DNA from: Bursaphelenchus xylophilus
Taxonomy: Eukaryota; Nematoda; Chromadorea; Rhabditida; Aphelenchoididae
DNA: 64,000 nucleotides
Assembly (NCBI GenBank): GCA_904066235.2
Contig: CAJFCV020000001.1
Span: forward strand, 14,875,291-14,939,290
Reading direction: 5' to 3'
In this document: positions 51,026-63,052 of the stretch, in pieces
Position numbering within the stretch: position 1 is the first letter of the stretch
How the letters are laid out: the number at the start of each line of letters is the position of its first letter
The notes under the pieces: generated by a model
The model's input: only the letters and a program-made list of their open reading frames with translations
What the model was told of the DNA's origin: nothing
Databases searched by the model: none
Position numbers and translations under genes: made by a program

Positions 51026-54000
51026 CCTGTCAGCACATTAACGCCTGTAATGCACGTACGTTAGAGATTTCAAAGGCTATATAAAGATTCACGTTGCACG
51101 AAACGACGAGTTATATAATACTTGAGGGCAAGAGTGGGAGGGCGAAAAAATATTTTTAACAGTTTTTTTAACAATACACCGTTAATTAACTAAATGCAAC
51201 TAGCAAGTAATAGCTTCATATTTGTCATGCTAAAATTCTCCATTAACATTAATTTTAGTGGTAATCTACTTAAAAAACAGCGTAGGACCTTCAAAAATAA
51301 ATATTGAGAAGAAAACAATATTTTGACCTTTAAACATATAAAAGGTACCAAAAAATTATTCCCGCTCACTCTTTAATAGTATTCAAACTCAATTTGCCAT
51401 GATTGAATGAGAAACTCACATCTTGCAACAAAAATTTGGAGATCGACAAAAAATTGGGGTCTCCGAGAAATTATTTTATTTCTCAATTAAAATACGCAGT
51501 AAATTTTTTGCAGCTGCATAAATATATCCAACATCCCTCTGACTGAGCTGTTCAAATAAAGATTTCATCATAGTTTGGCGATTTCACTTTAAAAATGTTA
51601 TCCTTGAGACCTCAGTACCAGAAAAAATTCCCCTTTTTCTAAACAACTTAGACAAAGAAAAACCAAATTAGCTAGCCAAATAGGTCTTAAATTAGGTTCG
51701 GAAAGTTGAAAGACACAAAAAAGCAGCAGTCGGAGACTATGAGTAATGTTTTAGAAATTATTTTAGACGGTCTTTCGAGGTTTAAAAAATAGAAAAACTC
51801 TTGAAAATAAAACGAAAGCCGGCTAGACAGCGAGAAAAATGTTTGATGAAAATTGTCTCTAAATCTGCTTCAAATCCGAGCATTAGTCTAGGAGATATAA
51901 AAAATATTTCGTAAGCTTATTACCTAAACCATAGAAAACGAAAAAAAAAATAATTTTTATCCGGTGAGACGGGCCAAATTCCATAACAACCAAAGTCCAG
52001 AGCCAAAATACGGCAGACGCTGAAGAAGCGATAGGAAAAAATAAATAAAAACGGATTAAGGACTCCTATAAGACATAAACAAGGTGCAGATAAGAGAGAT
52101 GGATATGTGACGAGTGGAAATTCCCGGTTGGGCCGTCAAAAACCCGCAAATACGCCCTCCAAAATTGGGCGAGTTGAAAAAGACATTCTCCTTTCAAGTC
52201 GCAAAAGAATTTCCGATGAATCCGAGAGAAAAAATATTTGTTTTTCGCGCGAGTTGCGCCCGAGTTTTCGAACTTCCGGCGTGCAGACTGCGGAATTGAA
52301 GGGACATGTTTCGAGGAATAGAAAGGAAAAACGTTTGCAAAACATTGCCCCATAAAACGACCCGTTTACATTATATTCAATTCTACTTTTCAACACAGTT
52401 CCCAATCTAAAATATAGTCCAAATGTATTCTTCACCCCACAAAACCGCTCGCAGACGTGTCGCCTTTCTATAACCAGCATGTTCTCTTTGGCAATGACCA
52501 AAACTGCCGGATATGCGCTGCGAGCGGGCGCACTTTGCTGTAAATACGACGGAATAAAAGTCGGGGGAGAGACCAAAAAGAAGTCGCCCCTCCAACGGCC
52601 GCCAAAAAACGCTAAAGGCCGGTCTCTAACCAGCCTCCTCATTCCATACGCTCCTCGGAATCCGAAAATCGAAGCAGACAGCGTATCGTGCGCTTTTGTT
52701 TCCGCGGTTTCCCACCCCGCAGGGCGAGCGGGAGTGGTAGTGGAAAAGTTTTTTTTTTTCGAGTTCAAAGGTCCGCAGGAACAGAATTGGATTAAACTTG
52801 GCCCAAGATAAGAACATAGTTTTCTAAAACATACCAAGTTTTTAACTTCCACTTTTCAAAAAAATCACCGAGATTTTTCAAAAATTGGAATTTTGAATAT
52901 TTATTTTTTTTTGCGATATTCCGCTTAGAAATTTCACTCTCACTTGCAATTGGGGCTTATGATACTACTACAACGAATCAAAGTTTTGCGTGCAGAAAAC
53001 AGAAATACCGCTCTCGGTTTTGCCGAAAGGCGGGTTTTTGTCTGTCGGACTCTCTTCATTTCACGCGCTCTCTCGCAAAAAGACCATTGATATAGTCGCG
53101 GCAAAAAGTCCTGGAAATTTTTCGCGACCCCCAAATCCCGTCGCACTCCGAAAAGTCAATTTGTTGCTGAGAAAAATGGGAATCGCGCGCGACAATAATG
53201 CAAAATCAACAAAAGCCGTTTTCAGCTTTCTAGTTCAAAAACACTTTTTGGCTTACAAAGAAGAGCTGGCGTCATTTCCCGAAAAACCATTCAAAAATTC
53301 GAAAAAATAGATGTAATCCCACTCCCATGGAGACGAAAAACGGAAGTTGGTAAACCTAGCAAAAAGTTGTAAGTAAAGGCATAAAAACGAACTGAAAATT
53401 GAAGGGAAGTGCCCGATTTGAGACACTCAGCTCCTTTTCTATTTTACACACATTCTCTGACCATGTCGTATGTGAAATTTCAAATGAAAAAAGCTAAAAG
53501 GCAAAACAAGTTGGCCGTTTTTAAAGTTACTAATTTCATCAAGATAAAAATGGAAAATCTCGCATACAAGGATCGAAAAAAAAATTTTGGAAATTTATAT
53601 GTGGTCAAGACAAAGGTAAAGTGTAAAATCTGAAGAAATCCAGGTTTTCACATGTCGAGCATTCAATTACATATGAGCTGAGAAACCAATGTCGCGAAAA
53701 AAGTCACCAAATATGAAATCGACCATTTTTTGGGTCATCACAGAATCGATGAATACGTAGGGCAGGTGGAGGCCAGGAAAAAGATCGATAAATATTTTTA
53801 TTTCTACTTCTACTAGCCTGTGCCATGCGTACAGCGACAAACTGTGGCACTCCAAAGTCTCGTCGACACCCGAAAAGACATAGTGCCAAATCAACTGCAA
53901 CGAAAAAATTTTTTTTGAAGCAATCGTTGTACATTCATTCTGCTACATTTAAAGAAAGAATTCTTTTTTTAATAGACGTTCTAAAGCCCAGAATACTAAA

Positions 54001-54772
54001 AGGAAAAGTTTTCGAAAGGAAATTCGGTTTCTACGGCCACTTAAGGACGAGAGGCAAAAAACAAAGATGTGTTTTATAAGCGAAGAACCTTAAGGTTGAG
54101 GTGAAAGGCGTTGTGCGTCTTTGTGACGCTTTCCTGGCTCTTCAGAAAACGATTTGAATGTAACGAATATGTACCCTATAACTTAAAAAGTATAATACTT
54201 TTCTGGGGGCATTCTTGAAGGGCGGCAAACAGATTATAACAACACCTAATATAAGTTGTTATTACACTATTCTGAAGCATCTGCGAGACCATTTGGTCAC
54301 TCTCCTTGTGCGTTCGCTTTCTGAACTCGCCATTTTTGTGGCCGATGCATCGGCCACAAAAATCGCGATGGCAACGTTTCAATGAAGTGTCAGCTTCCAT
54401 TGGTCAAGCAGTGTTCGAAAAGTTCGATTTTATCATTTTTCCGTACAAACTTCCTCGCCGAATCTTTGCGGCATAAACTTTTTTGTGGTTTACACGCTTT
54501 CACAAAGAGGAAACCAAAGGAAAACAACGATTTATTGGAATAGTTTCTGTCGTCGTCTTAAAGCACAACGCAATTACCCATTAACCTGTCCGGCATGTGT
54601 TTTCTCTCATTTCTTCGGCTGATAAGCACACTGCGAGCATTTGCTTAAAAGGCTGGTTTATTTTCAAATCAGTTGCTCTGCTAATTGTAATCGTGATTTA
54701 GTACGAAAAAATCTACCCAAAACATTGTATAAAGCTTTGAAATTGGTGTGGAAAACACTTTATTTTTACAAA
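51026..54772. other. 3.7-kb intergenic region with no supported gene
   Basis: Divergent 5' flanks of ppk-1 and the P450 gene. Contains dispersed-repeat copies (about 53030-53110) and the 32-bp palindrome at 54332-54363. Several open frames over 70 codons occur at 52136-52852 on both strands, but they lack domains, splice structure or consistent composition. Confidence 0.5.
54332..54363. repeat. 32-bp perfect palindrome
   Basis: Perfectly self-complementary, centred on GATGCATC with flanking TGGCC / GGCCA and A/T ends. Could be a dimeric protein-binding site or a transposon remnant. It lies about 400 bases upstream of the P450 start. Confidence 0.7.
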
Positions 54773-57700
54773 ATGGCGTCGATTGTTGCGATTGCTTTGA
54801 CTTTGATGTCTGCTTATATTGTGAATGCCATTCTGCCGGCGTTCTTGTTGTATATTCGGCAGAAATGGATTGCGCGCAACTTGCCCGGCCCCAGAACAGA
54901 CTTCTTCTTTGGCAACATTCTGCAATTCCCCAAAGAATACAAAGGTAGGCACAGAAAAGTTTACAAGGCTAGCGTCCGACTCGCAAAAACTGAAAAGGTC
55001 CGTTCGGTAAGACGGTCCTCAAAAATGTTTTTTTTTTTACCCCTGTGGGATCTGTACAGGGTTTAGGACAGCCGATAGCGTGAATCCACTCCATTGTTTT
55101 TCTTTCATGCTTCTTTTTCTTAAGTAGTACTGTAAGATGAAAAAAACAAACAAGTATAAATTCGAAACAATGATCATTTTTTGCGCGGACTTTTTCGTAC
55201 CCAACGCGTCTAATGCTGACAATGTGAGAGGAAATTGCAAGCTTAAAATTTGTGTTCATTGGAAGGATTTTGGAGTGTTCGAAGAATACCTACATAAAAA
55301 AACCAACCTTGGGATGCCTGGATGCCAAAAAAGATAAGCCACAAACCTTTTCTGCAAAGAAAAATTTTTTCGTTTTTGAGGAAATTTCTCGCATTTTAGA
55401 TTATCGTGACTATTTCCTCGGCTTCGCCAACGAAGAGATTGCCAAAGGTCATAGTGTGGCGAGATTATGGGTTGCGAATCAGCTGTTTGTTTACCCGTTG
55501 AACAGCGACGCGACTCGCGCCATAACTTCCAGCACCGTCGAGCTGAACAAGGGCGACGTCTACAGTTTTGTGGGACGTTGGCTGGGAAAGGGGCTCATCA
55601 CGATCGGAAATGAGGAGCGATGGCATCGGAATCGCCGTCTTCTGACGCCGGCCTTTCATTTCGCAAAGCTGGACGAGTACATCCAGACTATTGATAGGCA
55701 TGCAAGGGTACGGTAGTTTGAAAAATCAAAAGTCGGCGCTCAGCGAGTTTTGCCATTAAAGGACCAGTGCAGCTATTTTTGAATCGCGTTTTTTATGGCG
55801 CGGAAACGAACGTCAAAAAAGTAACTCTGTAAGTATTAGAGAACAACACAAAAGAATGCATATTATGAAGTACTCGGAATTCTCTAGACGATAGAATCAT
55901 TTCTTGGAGAAGCCGGCGGAAAAGCACTTTTTGCATTTAAATTTGCAATTTTCATTTTCCCGAGAGCCACGTCAAGGCTAGCCGACAACCCAAAAAACGT
56001 ATACCCCATTCTCGATTGTTTATTTATTTTTTTACAGAGAGGAAAAACTTGGAAAATGCTGTGCGAATGTAGATTTTAGGACAAAATAAACCGCCGTTGA
56101 TTTTGTAACGAAAACTTTTTGGTCCCTTCTAAAAAATTCAAACTTGAAAAAGCAAATGAGTTTCCGCGTTCATCTGCTTAAATCCAATCAAAGGCGCACC
56201 CAAATTAATTTTTACAGCATTTGGTGCAAGTTATCCGCCAAAAATGCACCACTGGCCAAATTGACCTTTATCCGATAATCAAAATGTGTGCGTTGGATGT
56301 GATTACCGACACCGCCATGGGCTGTCATATCAATGCGTTGGAGGACTCGGAACATCCGTACGTCAGAGCCGTCCAGAAGTTCAACCATCTTATCTACATC
56401 AGAGCCATGAACCCGCTCTTATCCATATCGCTAGTTTGGACCTATTTGGGGTATGAGAGGGAGAGCCAGAAGGCGTTGAAGGTGTTGAAGGACCAGACGT
56501 TTCAGGTGAGACCTTTGTGCTTCCCCGAGCGCACACCGCATTAAGTTTACACTGGGGATGTTCGAACTGCGACGTTTCGATGTTATTGAATTTTACGGTC
56601 ACGCAGAACCTGGGTGGCATATAACCGTGGTTACAGAATTTGTCGGCTTTTATTTTTTCTGTAGGGTCAAATTTCGGTATAAAAATGGGTTGACATTGAT
56701 TCTGAAAAATCAATGCGAACTTTAATTCTCGTCTTGCAGCGATTTAAAAAAAATCTACACCGGTTTTTCCCAAATTTTCGATTTTTTGGAAATTATTTTT
56801 ATTTAGTATCCAGTGCCGACATTTTTTTGCATTGAAATTTGGCCCAACAGCAAAAATAAAGGCCGGGAACCTCTGTGACTTCTCCAGATTTTTTTGCCAA
56901 TTCAACAATCTTGGCTGTTTCTGCAAAGCGCGGGCTAGGACTCTGTATATCGCTTAGAAAAAATTGAGTGTTACTTTGGCGTGAGAGATAGTTTGCGTAT
57001 GCCGCGGTTTCCACTTCGCGTATACTGAAATGGTGAAAATTATGGCCGCGGATATACCGTTGCAAGTGAAAATTGGTCATTGGTTAACACAATTCTTTAA
57101 GATATGGCCTTACTTTATCGGACTTACGGCACTACTTGCTTTAATTTGGCCTAATCGCTTAAGCTGCTTAGGCTTGTCTCAGGCATAGCCTGCTTACTTT
57201 TAGCCGCTTAGGCCGCTAAGGCTTAGCGCAGGCTTAGGCTTAGCTTGCTTGGCCGCTTAGGCTGCTTAGGCTTAGCTCAGGCTTAGGTTCAGTTTGCTTA
57301 GCCGCTTAGGCTGCTTAGCGTTAGCACAGGTTTAAATTGCTTAGCCGCTAAGGCTGCTCAGGCTTAGCCTAATTTCTAGGCAGCTTTGCGCCCACACCTG
57401 CGTTGGGAATGTAGGCTGACGAGTCGCGTAGCGACGTAGCCCGGCTGCATCCCAACACAGCTTGTCTGGGATATATCGAGTCGGAAGTTTTACTCTCTAG
57501 GTTTCATCGAAATCTGAACGTCGCATTTGGGATACTTCCCTTCAGAGAGCTCCTTTCCTTGATTAGAAATGCCATTTGAAGTAAAATGCCGTTGTGTCCG
57601 TTGTGTAATGTCATTGTCGTTATAAACACTCAACAATGTTAAGGTGGTTACGGAGAGAATAAAACAACGCAAATTGGAGGACGCTAAGCCCCGGCCCGAC

Positions 57701-58586
57701 TTCTTGGATCTGCTTTTGGATGAGTTTGACAAAGGAACGTTGCCTTTTGAGGAAATCTGCGAAGAGGTCTGACAAGCTACAGATTTTTCTACTTTAAGGT
57801 TTCTAATTTCTAATTTTCGAACGGTACTTCTAGGTGGACACATTCATGTTTGCCGGCCACGACACCACATCGCACGGTATCTCGTGGATCCTTTGGGCAT
57901 TGGCTTGTCATCCCGAGGTTCAGGAGCAACTCTACGCCGAATTAATTGACAATTTCCCGAGCAAAGAAGGTCTGTCGGCCATCAAGCAAAAGAATCTCAA
58001 ATATTTGGATGCGGTTGTGAAAGAAGGACTTCGAATTTTCCCGGCGGTTCCGTTTGTGCAAAGACGGTTGGTAAATGACTTGAGAATGGATGGGTACCTT
58101 ATTCCGAGGGGCGCTCAAGTCACAATCGCACCATACTTTCTACATCACAATCCAAAGGTGGGAAGCCGAGGACATTAATTAGAAAGCAAAGGATTAGGGT
58201 ATTCACTGACAACAATATAGAAGTTGTTTATCTTGGTAAATAGAAAGAAATTTGTAGGTTTTTGCAAATCACATGGAGTTTGATCCGAACAACTTCTTGT
58301 CCGGCAGGGACTACGAAAGCAATGCATATATTCCATTTAGCAGTGGGATGAGAAATTGTATTGGTAGGTTTAGCATTGGCTTGTGCATGTTCTACTGGCT
58401 TCACAAGTAATCGACGTTTTTACAGGCCAACGATTTGCTCTGTACGAAATGAAAATCGTGGTTGCCTATTTGGTGTTGAACTTTACATTCTCGTCCGCCG
58501 GCCTCGGATTTCGCGAGAACTATCCGACCTTTGAAGTCATCCTCCAGCCCAGTCATGGAGTCCCCGTCATTTTGGAAGAACGATGA
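54773..58586 (+). CDS. Cytochrome P450, CYP4 type
   Basis: Exons 54773-54944, 55400-55707, 56218-56505, 57644-57766, 57834-58157, 58258-58363 and 58426-58586; 1,482 nt, 493 aa, in frame. A microsomal haem monooxygenase of the CYP4 clan; these typically omega-hydroxylate fatty acids, and the substrate is not known here. Visible: N-terminal membrane anchor then the Pro-rich NLPGPR hinge; WHRNRRLLTPAFHF in helix C; the I-helix oxygen-binding AGHDTTSH; KEGLRIFP (ExxR motif); and the haem loop FSSGMRNCIGQRFA with Cys about 439. An earlier in-frame ATG at 54641 exists but the 54773 start gives the usual anchor. The third intron (56506-57643) contains degenerate telomere-like repeats. The stop codon is 546 bases from the telomere. 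Confidence 0.9.
57100..57375 (+). repeat. Degenerate interstitial telomere-like repeat in P450 intron
   Basis: Many 'gcttaggc' and 'ttaggct' units broken by 'gcttagccgc' and 'gctgcttagg' variants, in the same orientation as the terminal array. It lies in intron 3 of the P450 gene. Decayed, so likely old. Confidence 0.75.
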
Positions 58587-59132
58587 TGCAATGCTGATGT
58601 CAATTTGTCTGTCGCTAGATTATATTTGGAATTAAATGTGGAAAAACCTGTTTTAATTACACAACTGAACAGAAAAACTACGACGGCAGAAATATATAAT
58701 CATTTTTCTAAGATTGCCAAACACTGTGCCATTAAAGGAATGTTGGTGGCTGATAGAAGTGGCAGAAGCAGAAATAGGATAAGACCTGAATGTTCTGTCA
58801 CCTTAAGACTTGAGAGACAAGATAAGCGTTCAGCCTTTGGCTTGTGTAATTAAAGGCTTGCACATCGCCGACGTTTATCCTCCGGCTAAGTTGCAGTTTA
58901 TTTGGCTCAGACTTATCCCTTAGAATCAGTATGTTATCTGTCTTTGAATTAGACTCAGTACTGAGCTGATGCCTCGTTAGGCTAAGATTGAGTAGCTAAT
59001 ATGTACTCAGTCTAAGCGTCAGCTAACGTTATAAGACTCAGTACTGAACTGATGCCCTGTTAGGCTAAGGCTTAGTAGCTAATATCAGTCTGAGCATCAG
59101 CTAACGTTATTACAGCTAAGCACTTAGTTAAC
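58587..59132. other. Short subtelomeric segment
   Basis: All that separates the P450 stop from the telomere. It holds the gene's 3' region and a tandem pair of about 83-bp units (58951-59033 and 59034-59110). An open frame at 58605-58853 has no recognisable domain. Confidence 0.6.
58951..59110. repeat. Tandem pair of about 83-bp subtelomeric units
   Basis: Both units begin 'agactcagtactga', contain 'gttaggctaag' and 'agtagctaatat', and end 'cagctaacgttat'. They differ by several substitutions and small indels. Confidence 0.75.
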
Positions 59133-60974
59133 TTAGGCTTAGGCTTAGGCTTAGGCTTAGGCTTAGGCTTAGGCTTAGGCTTAGGCTTAGGCTTAGGCTT
59201 AGGCTTAGGCTTAGGCTTAGGCTTAGGCTTAGGCTTAGGCTTAGGCTTAGGCTTAGGCTTAGGCTTAGGCTTAGGCTTAGGCTTAGGCTTAGGCTTAGGC
59301 TTAGGCTTAGGCTTAGGCTTAGGCTTAGGCTTAGGCTTAGGCTTAGGCTTAGGCTTAGGCTTAGGCTTAGGCTTAGGCTTAGGCTTAGGCTTAGGCTTAG
59401 GCTTAGGCTTAGGCTTAGGCTTAGGCTTAGGCTTAGGCTTAGGCTTAGGCTTAGGCTTAGGCTTAGGCTTAGGCTTAGGCTTAGGCTTAGGCTTAGGCTT
59501 AGGCTTAGGCTTAGGCTTAGGCTTAGGCTTAGGCTTAGGCTTAGGCTTAGGCTTAGGCTTAGGCTTAGGCTTAGGCTTAGGCTTAGGCTTAGGCTTAGGC
59601 TTAGGCTTAGGCTTAGGCTTAGGCTTAGGCTTAGGCTTAGGCTTAGGCTTAGGCTTAGGCTTAGGCTTAGGCTTAGGCTTAGGCTTAGGCTTAGGCTTAG
59701 GCTTAGGCTTAGGCTTAGGCTTAGGCTTAGGCTTAGGCTTAGGCTTAGGCTTAGGCTTAGGCTTAGGCTTAGGCTTAGGCTTAGGCTTAGGCTTAGGCTT
59801 AGGCTTAGGCTTAGGCTTAGGCTTAGGCTTAGGCTTAGGCTTAGGCTTAGGCTTAGGCTTAGGCTTAGGCTTAGGCTTAGGCTTAGGCTTAGGCTTAGGC
59901 TTAGGCTTAGGCTTAGGCTTAGGCTTAGGCTTAGGCTTAGGCTTAGGCTTAGGCTTAGGCTTAGGCTTAGGCTTAGGCTTAGGCTTAGGCTTAGGCTTAG
60001 GCTTAGGCTTAGGCTTAGGCTTAGGCTTAGGCTTAGGCTTAGGCTTAGGCTTAGGCTTAGGCTTAGGCTTAGGCTTAGGCTTAGGCTTAGGCTTAGGCTT
60101 AGGCTTAGGCTTAGGCTTAGGCTTAGGCTTAGGCTTAGGCTTAGGCTTAGGCTTAGGCTTAGGCTTAGGCTTAGGCTTAGGCTTAGGCTTAGGCTTAGGC
60201 TTAGGCTTAGGCTTAGGCTTAGGCTTAGGCTTAGGCTTAGGCTTAGGCTTAGGCTTAGGCTTAGGCTTAGGCTTAGGCTTAGGCTTAGGCTTAGGCTTAG
60301 GCTTAGGCTTAGGCTTAGGCTTAGGCTTAGGCTTAGGCTTAGGCTTAGGCTTAGGCTTAGGCTTAGGCTTAGGCTTAGGCTTAGGCTTAGGCTTAGGCTT
60401 AGGCTTAGGCTTAGGCTTAGGCTTAGGCTTAGGCTTAGGCTTAGGCTTAGGCTTAGGCTTAGGCTTAGGCTTAGGCTTAGGCTTAGGCTTAGGCTTAGGC
60501 TTAGGCTTAGGCTTAGGCTTAGGCTTAGGCTTAGGCTTAGGCTTAGGCTTAGGCTTAGGCTTAGGCTTAGGCTTAGGCTTAGGCTTAGGCTTAGGCTTAG
60601 GCTTAGGCTTAGGCTTAGGCTTAGGCTTAGGCTTAGGCTTAGGCTTAGGCTTAGGCTTAGGCTTAGGCTTAGGCTTAGGCTTAGGCTTAGGCTTAGGCTT
60701 AGGCTTAGGCTTAGGCTTAGGCTTAGGCTTAGGCTTAGGCTTAGGCTTAGGCTTAGGCTTAGGCTTAGGCTTAGGCTTAGGCTTAGGCTTAGGCTTAGGC
60801 TTAGGCTTAGGCTTAGGCTTAGGCTTAGGCTTAGGCTTAGGCTTAGGCTTAGGCTTAGGCTTAGGCTTAGGCTTAGGCTTAGGCTTAGGCTTAGGCTTAG
60901 GCTTAGGCTTAGGCTTAGGCTTAGGCTTAGGCTTAGGCTTAGGCTTAGGCTTAGGCTTAGGCTTAGGCTTAGGC
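59133..60974 (+). repeat. Telomere: 307 tandem TTAGGC repeats
   Basis: 1,842 bp of uninterrupted TTAGGC with no variant unit seen. TTAGGC is the canonical nematode telomere repeat. The G-rich strand runs 5' to 3' toward higher coordinates, which is the orientation of a genuine right chromosome end. The reverse reading frame gives a KP dipeptide repeat and is not a protein. Confidence 0.97.
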
Positions 60975-61031
60975 TGCTTACGGTTCACTACTCACGACGA
61001 TGTTTTTTTTGGTACCTTTTTTTCACCGGAA

Positions 61032-61038
61032 AGGACCC
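61032..61038 (-). other. Lambda cosQ site (GGGTCCT on minus strand)
   Basis: Packaging-termination sequence of lambda, next to the right cohesive end. The adjacent nick site is missing: lambda sequence ends a few bases further out, at about 61024. Confidence 0.75.
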
Positions 61039-61207
61039 GTAAAGTGATAATGATTATCATCTACATATCACAACGTGCGTGGAGGCCATCAAACCACGTC
61101 AAATAATCAATTATGACGCAGGTATCGTATTAATTGATCTGCATCAACTTAACGTAAAAACAACTTCAGACAATACAAATCAGCGACACTGAATACGGGG
61201 CAACCTC

Positions 61208-61402
61208 ATGTCAACGAAGAACAGAACCCGCAGAACAACAACCCGCAACATCCGCTTTCCTAACCAAATGATTGAACAAATTAACATCGCTCTTGAGCAA
61301 AAAGGGTCCGGGAATTTCTCAGCCTGGGTCATTGAAGCCTGCCGTCGGAGACTAACGTCAGAAAAGAGAGCATATACATCAATTAAAAGTGATGAAGAAT
61401 GA
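61208..61402 (+). CDS. Small ribbon-helix-helix protein of phage lambda
   Basis: A 64-aa lambda open frame. A basic N-terminus is followed by RNIRFP (strand), NQMIEQINIALEQ (helix 1) and NFSAWVIEACRRRL (helix 2), the layout of Arc-like DNA-binding proteins (DUF3950-type). Function in lambda is not established to my knowledge. Part of the control-strand segment, so not a gene of this organism. Confidence 0.75.
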   Translation: MSTKNRTRRTTTRNIRFPNQMIEQINIALEQKGSGNFSAWVIEACRRRLTSEKRAYTSIKSDEE

Positions 61403-61566
61403 ACATCCCGCGTTCTTCCCTCCGAACAGGACGATATTGTAAATTCACTTAATTACGAGGGCATTGCAGTAATTGAGTTGCAGTTTTACCACTTTCCTGA
61501 CAGTGACAGACTGCGTGTTGGCTCTGTCACAGACTAAATAGTTTGAATGATTAGCAGTTATGGTGA

Positions 61567-61773
61567 TCAGTCAACCACCAGGGAATAATCCTTCATATTA
61601 TTATCGTGCTTCACCAACGCTGCCTCAATTGCTCTGAATGCTTCCAGAGACACCTTATGTTCTATACATGCAATTACAACATCAGGGTAACTCATAGAAA
61701 TGGTGCTATTAAGCATATTTTTTACACGAATCAGATCCACGGAGGGATCATCAGCAGATTGTTCTTTATTCAT
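61567..61773 (-). CDS. Hypothetical lambda protein (right-end ORF, 68 aa)
   Basis: A 68-aa open frame that I recognise as the small uncharacterised lambda gene between the putative envelope-protein gene and the right cohesive end. It is acidic, with no recognised domain. Not native to the worm. Confidence 0.75.
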
Positions 61774-61935
61774 TTTGTCGCTCCATGCGCTTGCTCTTCA
61801 TCTAGCGGTTAAAATATTACTTCAAATCTTTCTGTATGAAGATTTGAGCACGTTGGCCTTACATACATCTGTCGGTTGTATTTCCCTCCAGAATGCCAGC
61901 AGGACCGCACTTTGTTACGCAACCAATACTATTAA

Positions 61936-62469
61936 GTGAAAACATTCCTAATATTTGACATAAATCATCAACAAAACACAAGGAGGTCAGACCAGATTGA
62001 AACGATAAAAACGATAATGCAAACTACGCGCCCTCGTATCACATGGAAGGTTTTACCAATGGCTCAGGTTGCCATTTTTAAAGAAATATTCGATCAAGTG
62101 CGAAAAGATTTAGACTGTGAATTGTTTTATTCTGAACTAAAACGTCACAACGTCTCACATTATATTTACTATCTAGCCACAGATAATATTCACATCGTGT
62201 TAGAAAACGATAACACCGTGTTAATAAAAGGACTTAAAAAGGTTGTAAATGTTAAATTCTCAAGAAACACGCATCTTATAGAAACGTCCTATGATAGGTT
62301 GAAATCAAGAGAAATCACATTTCAGCAATACAGGGAAAATCTTGCTAAAGCAGGAGTTTTCCGATGGGTTACAAATATCCATGAACATAAAAGATATTAC
62401 TATACCTTTGATAATTCATTACTATTTACTGAGAGCATTCAGAACACTACACAAATCTTTCCACGCTAA
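61936..62469 (+). CDS. Lambda 'putative envelope protein', DUF1398/YbcV-like
   Basis: A 177-aa frame matching in length and position the lambda gene next to bor. An internal Met ([12 protein letters not shown]) could be the true start, since the YbcV-like homology begins about there. The conserved part is about 120 aa with alternating strands ([22 protein letters not shown]). Function unknown. Not native to the worm. Confidence 0.75.
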   Translation: MKTFLIFDINHQQNTRRSDQIETIKTIMQTTRPRITWKVLPMAQVAIFKEIFDQVRKDLDCELFYSELKRHNVSHYIYYLATDNIHIVLENDNTVLIKGLKKVVNVKFSRNTHLIETSYDRLKSREITFQQYRENLAKAGVFRWVTNIHEHKRYYYTFDNSLLFTESIQNTTQIFPR

Positions 62470-62758
62470 ATCATAACGTCCGGTTTCTTCCGTGTCAGCA
62501 CCGGGGCGTTGGCATAATGCAATACGTGTACGCGCTAAACCCTGTGTGCATCGTTTTAATTATTCCCGGACACTCCCGCAGAGAAGTTCCCCGTCAGGGC
62601 TGTGGACATAGTTAATCCGGGAATACAATGACGATTCATCGCACCTGACATACATTAATAAATATTAACAATATGAAATTTCAACTCATTGTTTAGGGTT
62701 TGTTTAATTTTCTACACATACGATTCTGCGAACTTCAAAAAGCATCGGGAATAACACC

Positions 62759-63052
62759 ATGAAAAAAATGCTACTCGCTACTGCGCTGGCCCTGCTTATT
62801 ACAGGATGTGCTCAACAGACGTTTACTGTTCAAAACAAACCGGCAGCAGTAGCACCAAAGGAAACCATCACCCATCATTTCTTCGTTTCTGGAATTGGGC
62901 AGAAGAAAACTGTCGATGCAGCCAAAATTTGTGGCGGCGCAGAAAATGTTGTTAAAACAGAAACCCAGCAAACATTCGTAAATGGATTGCTCGGTTTTAT
63001 TACTTTAGGCATTTATACTCCGCTGGAAGCGCGTGTGTATTGCTCACAATAA
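62759..63052 (+). CDS. bor: Lambda Bor lipoprotein
   Basis: 97 aa, the expected length. The N-terminus MKKMLLATALALLITGC is a lipoprotein signal with lipobox LITGC (lipidated Cys 17). In lambda lysogens Bor is an outer-membrane lipoprotein expressed from the prophage and linked with serum survival of the bacterial host; it is related to plasmid Iss proteins. It is intact here. In lambda it runs opposite to the lysis genes, as it does in this window. Confidence 0.93.
   Translation: MKKMLLATALALLITGCAQQTFTVQNKPAAVAPKETITHHFFVSGIGQKKTVDAAKICGGAENVVKTETQQTFVNGLLGFITLGIYTPLEARVYCSQ

Noticed and set aside
52136..52852. 238-codon minus-strand frame and its plus-strand shadow
   Set aside because: No domain, odd composition, frames open on both strands, no splice or start context.
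59072..60988. 638-codon minus-strand KP-repeat protein
   Set aside because: It is the reverse reading of the TTAGGC telomere array.
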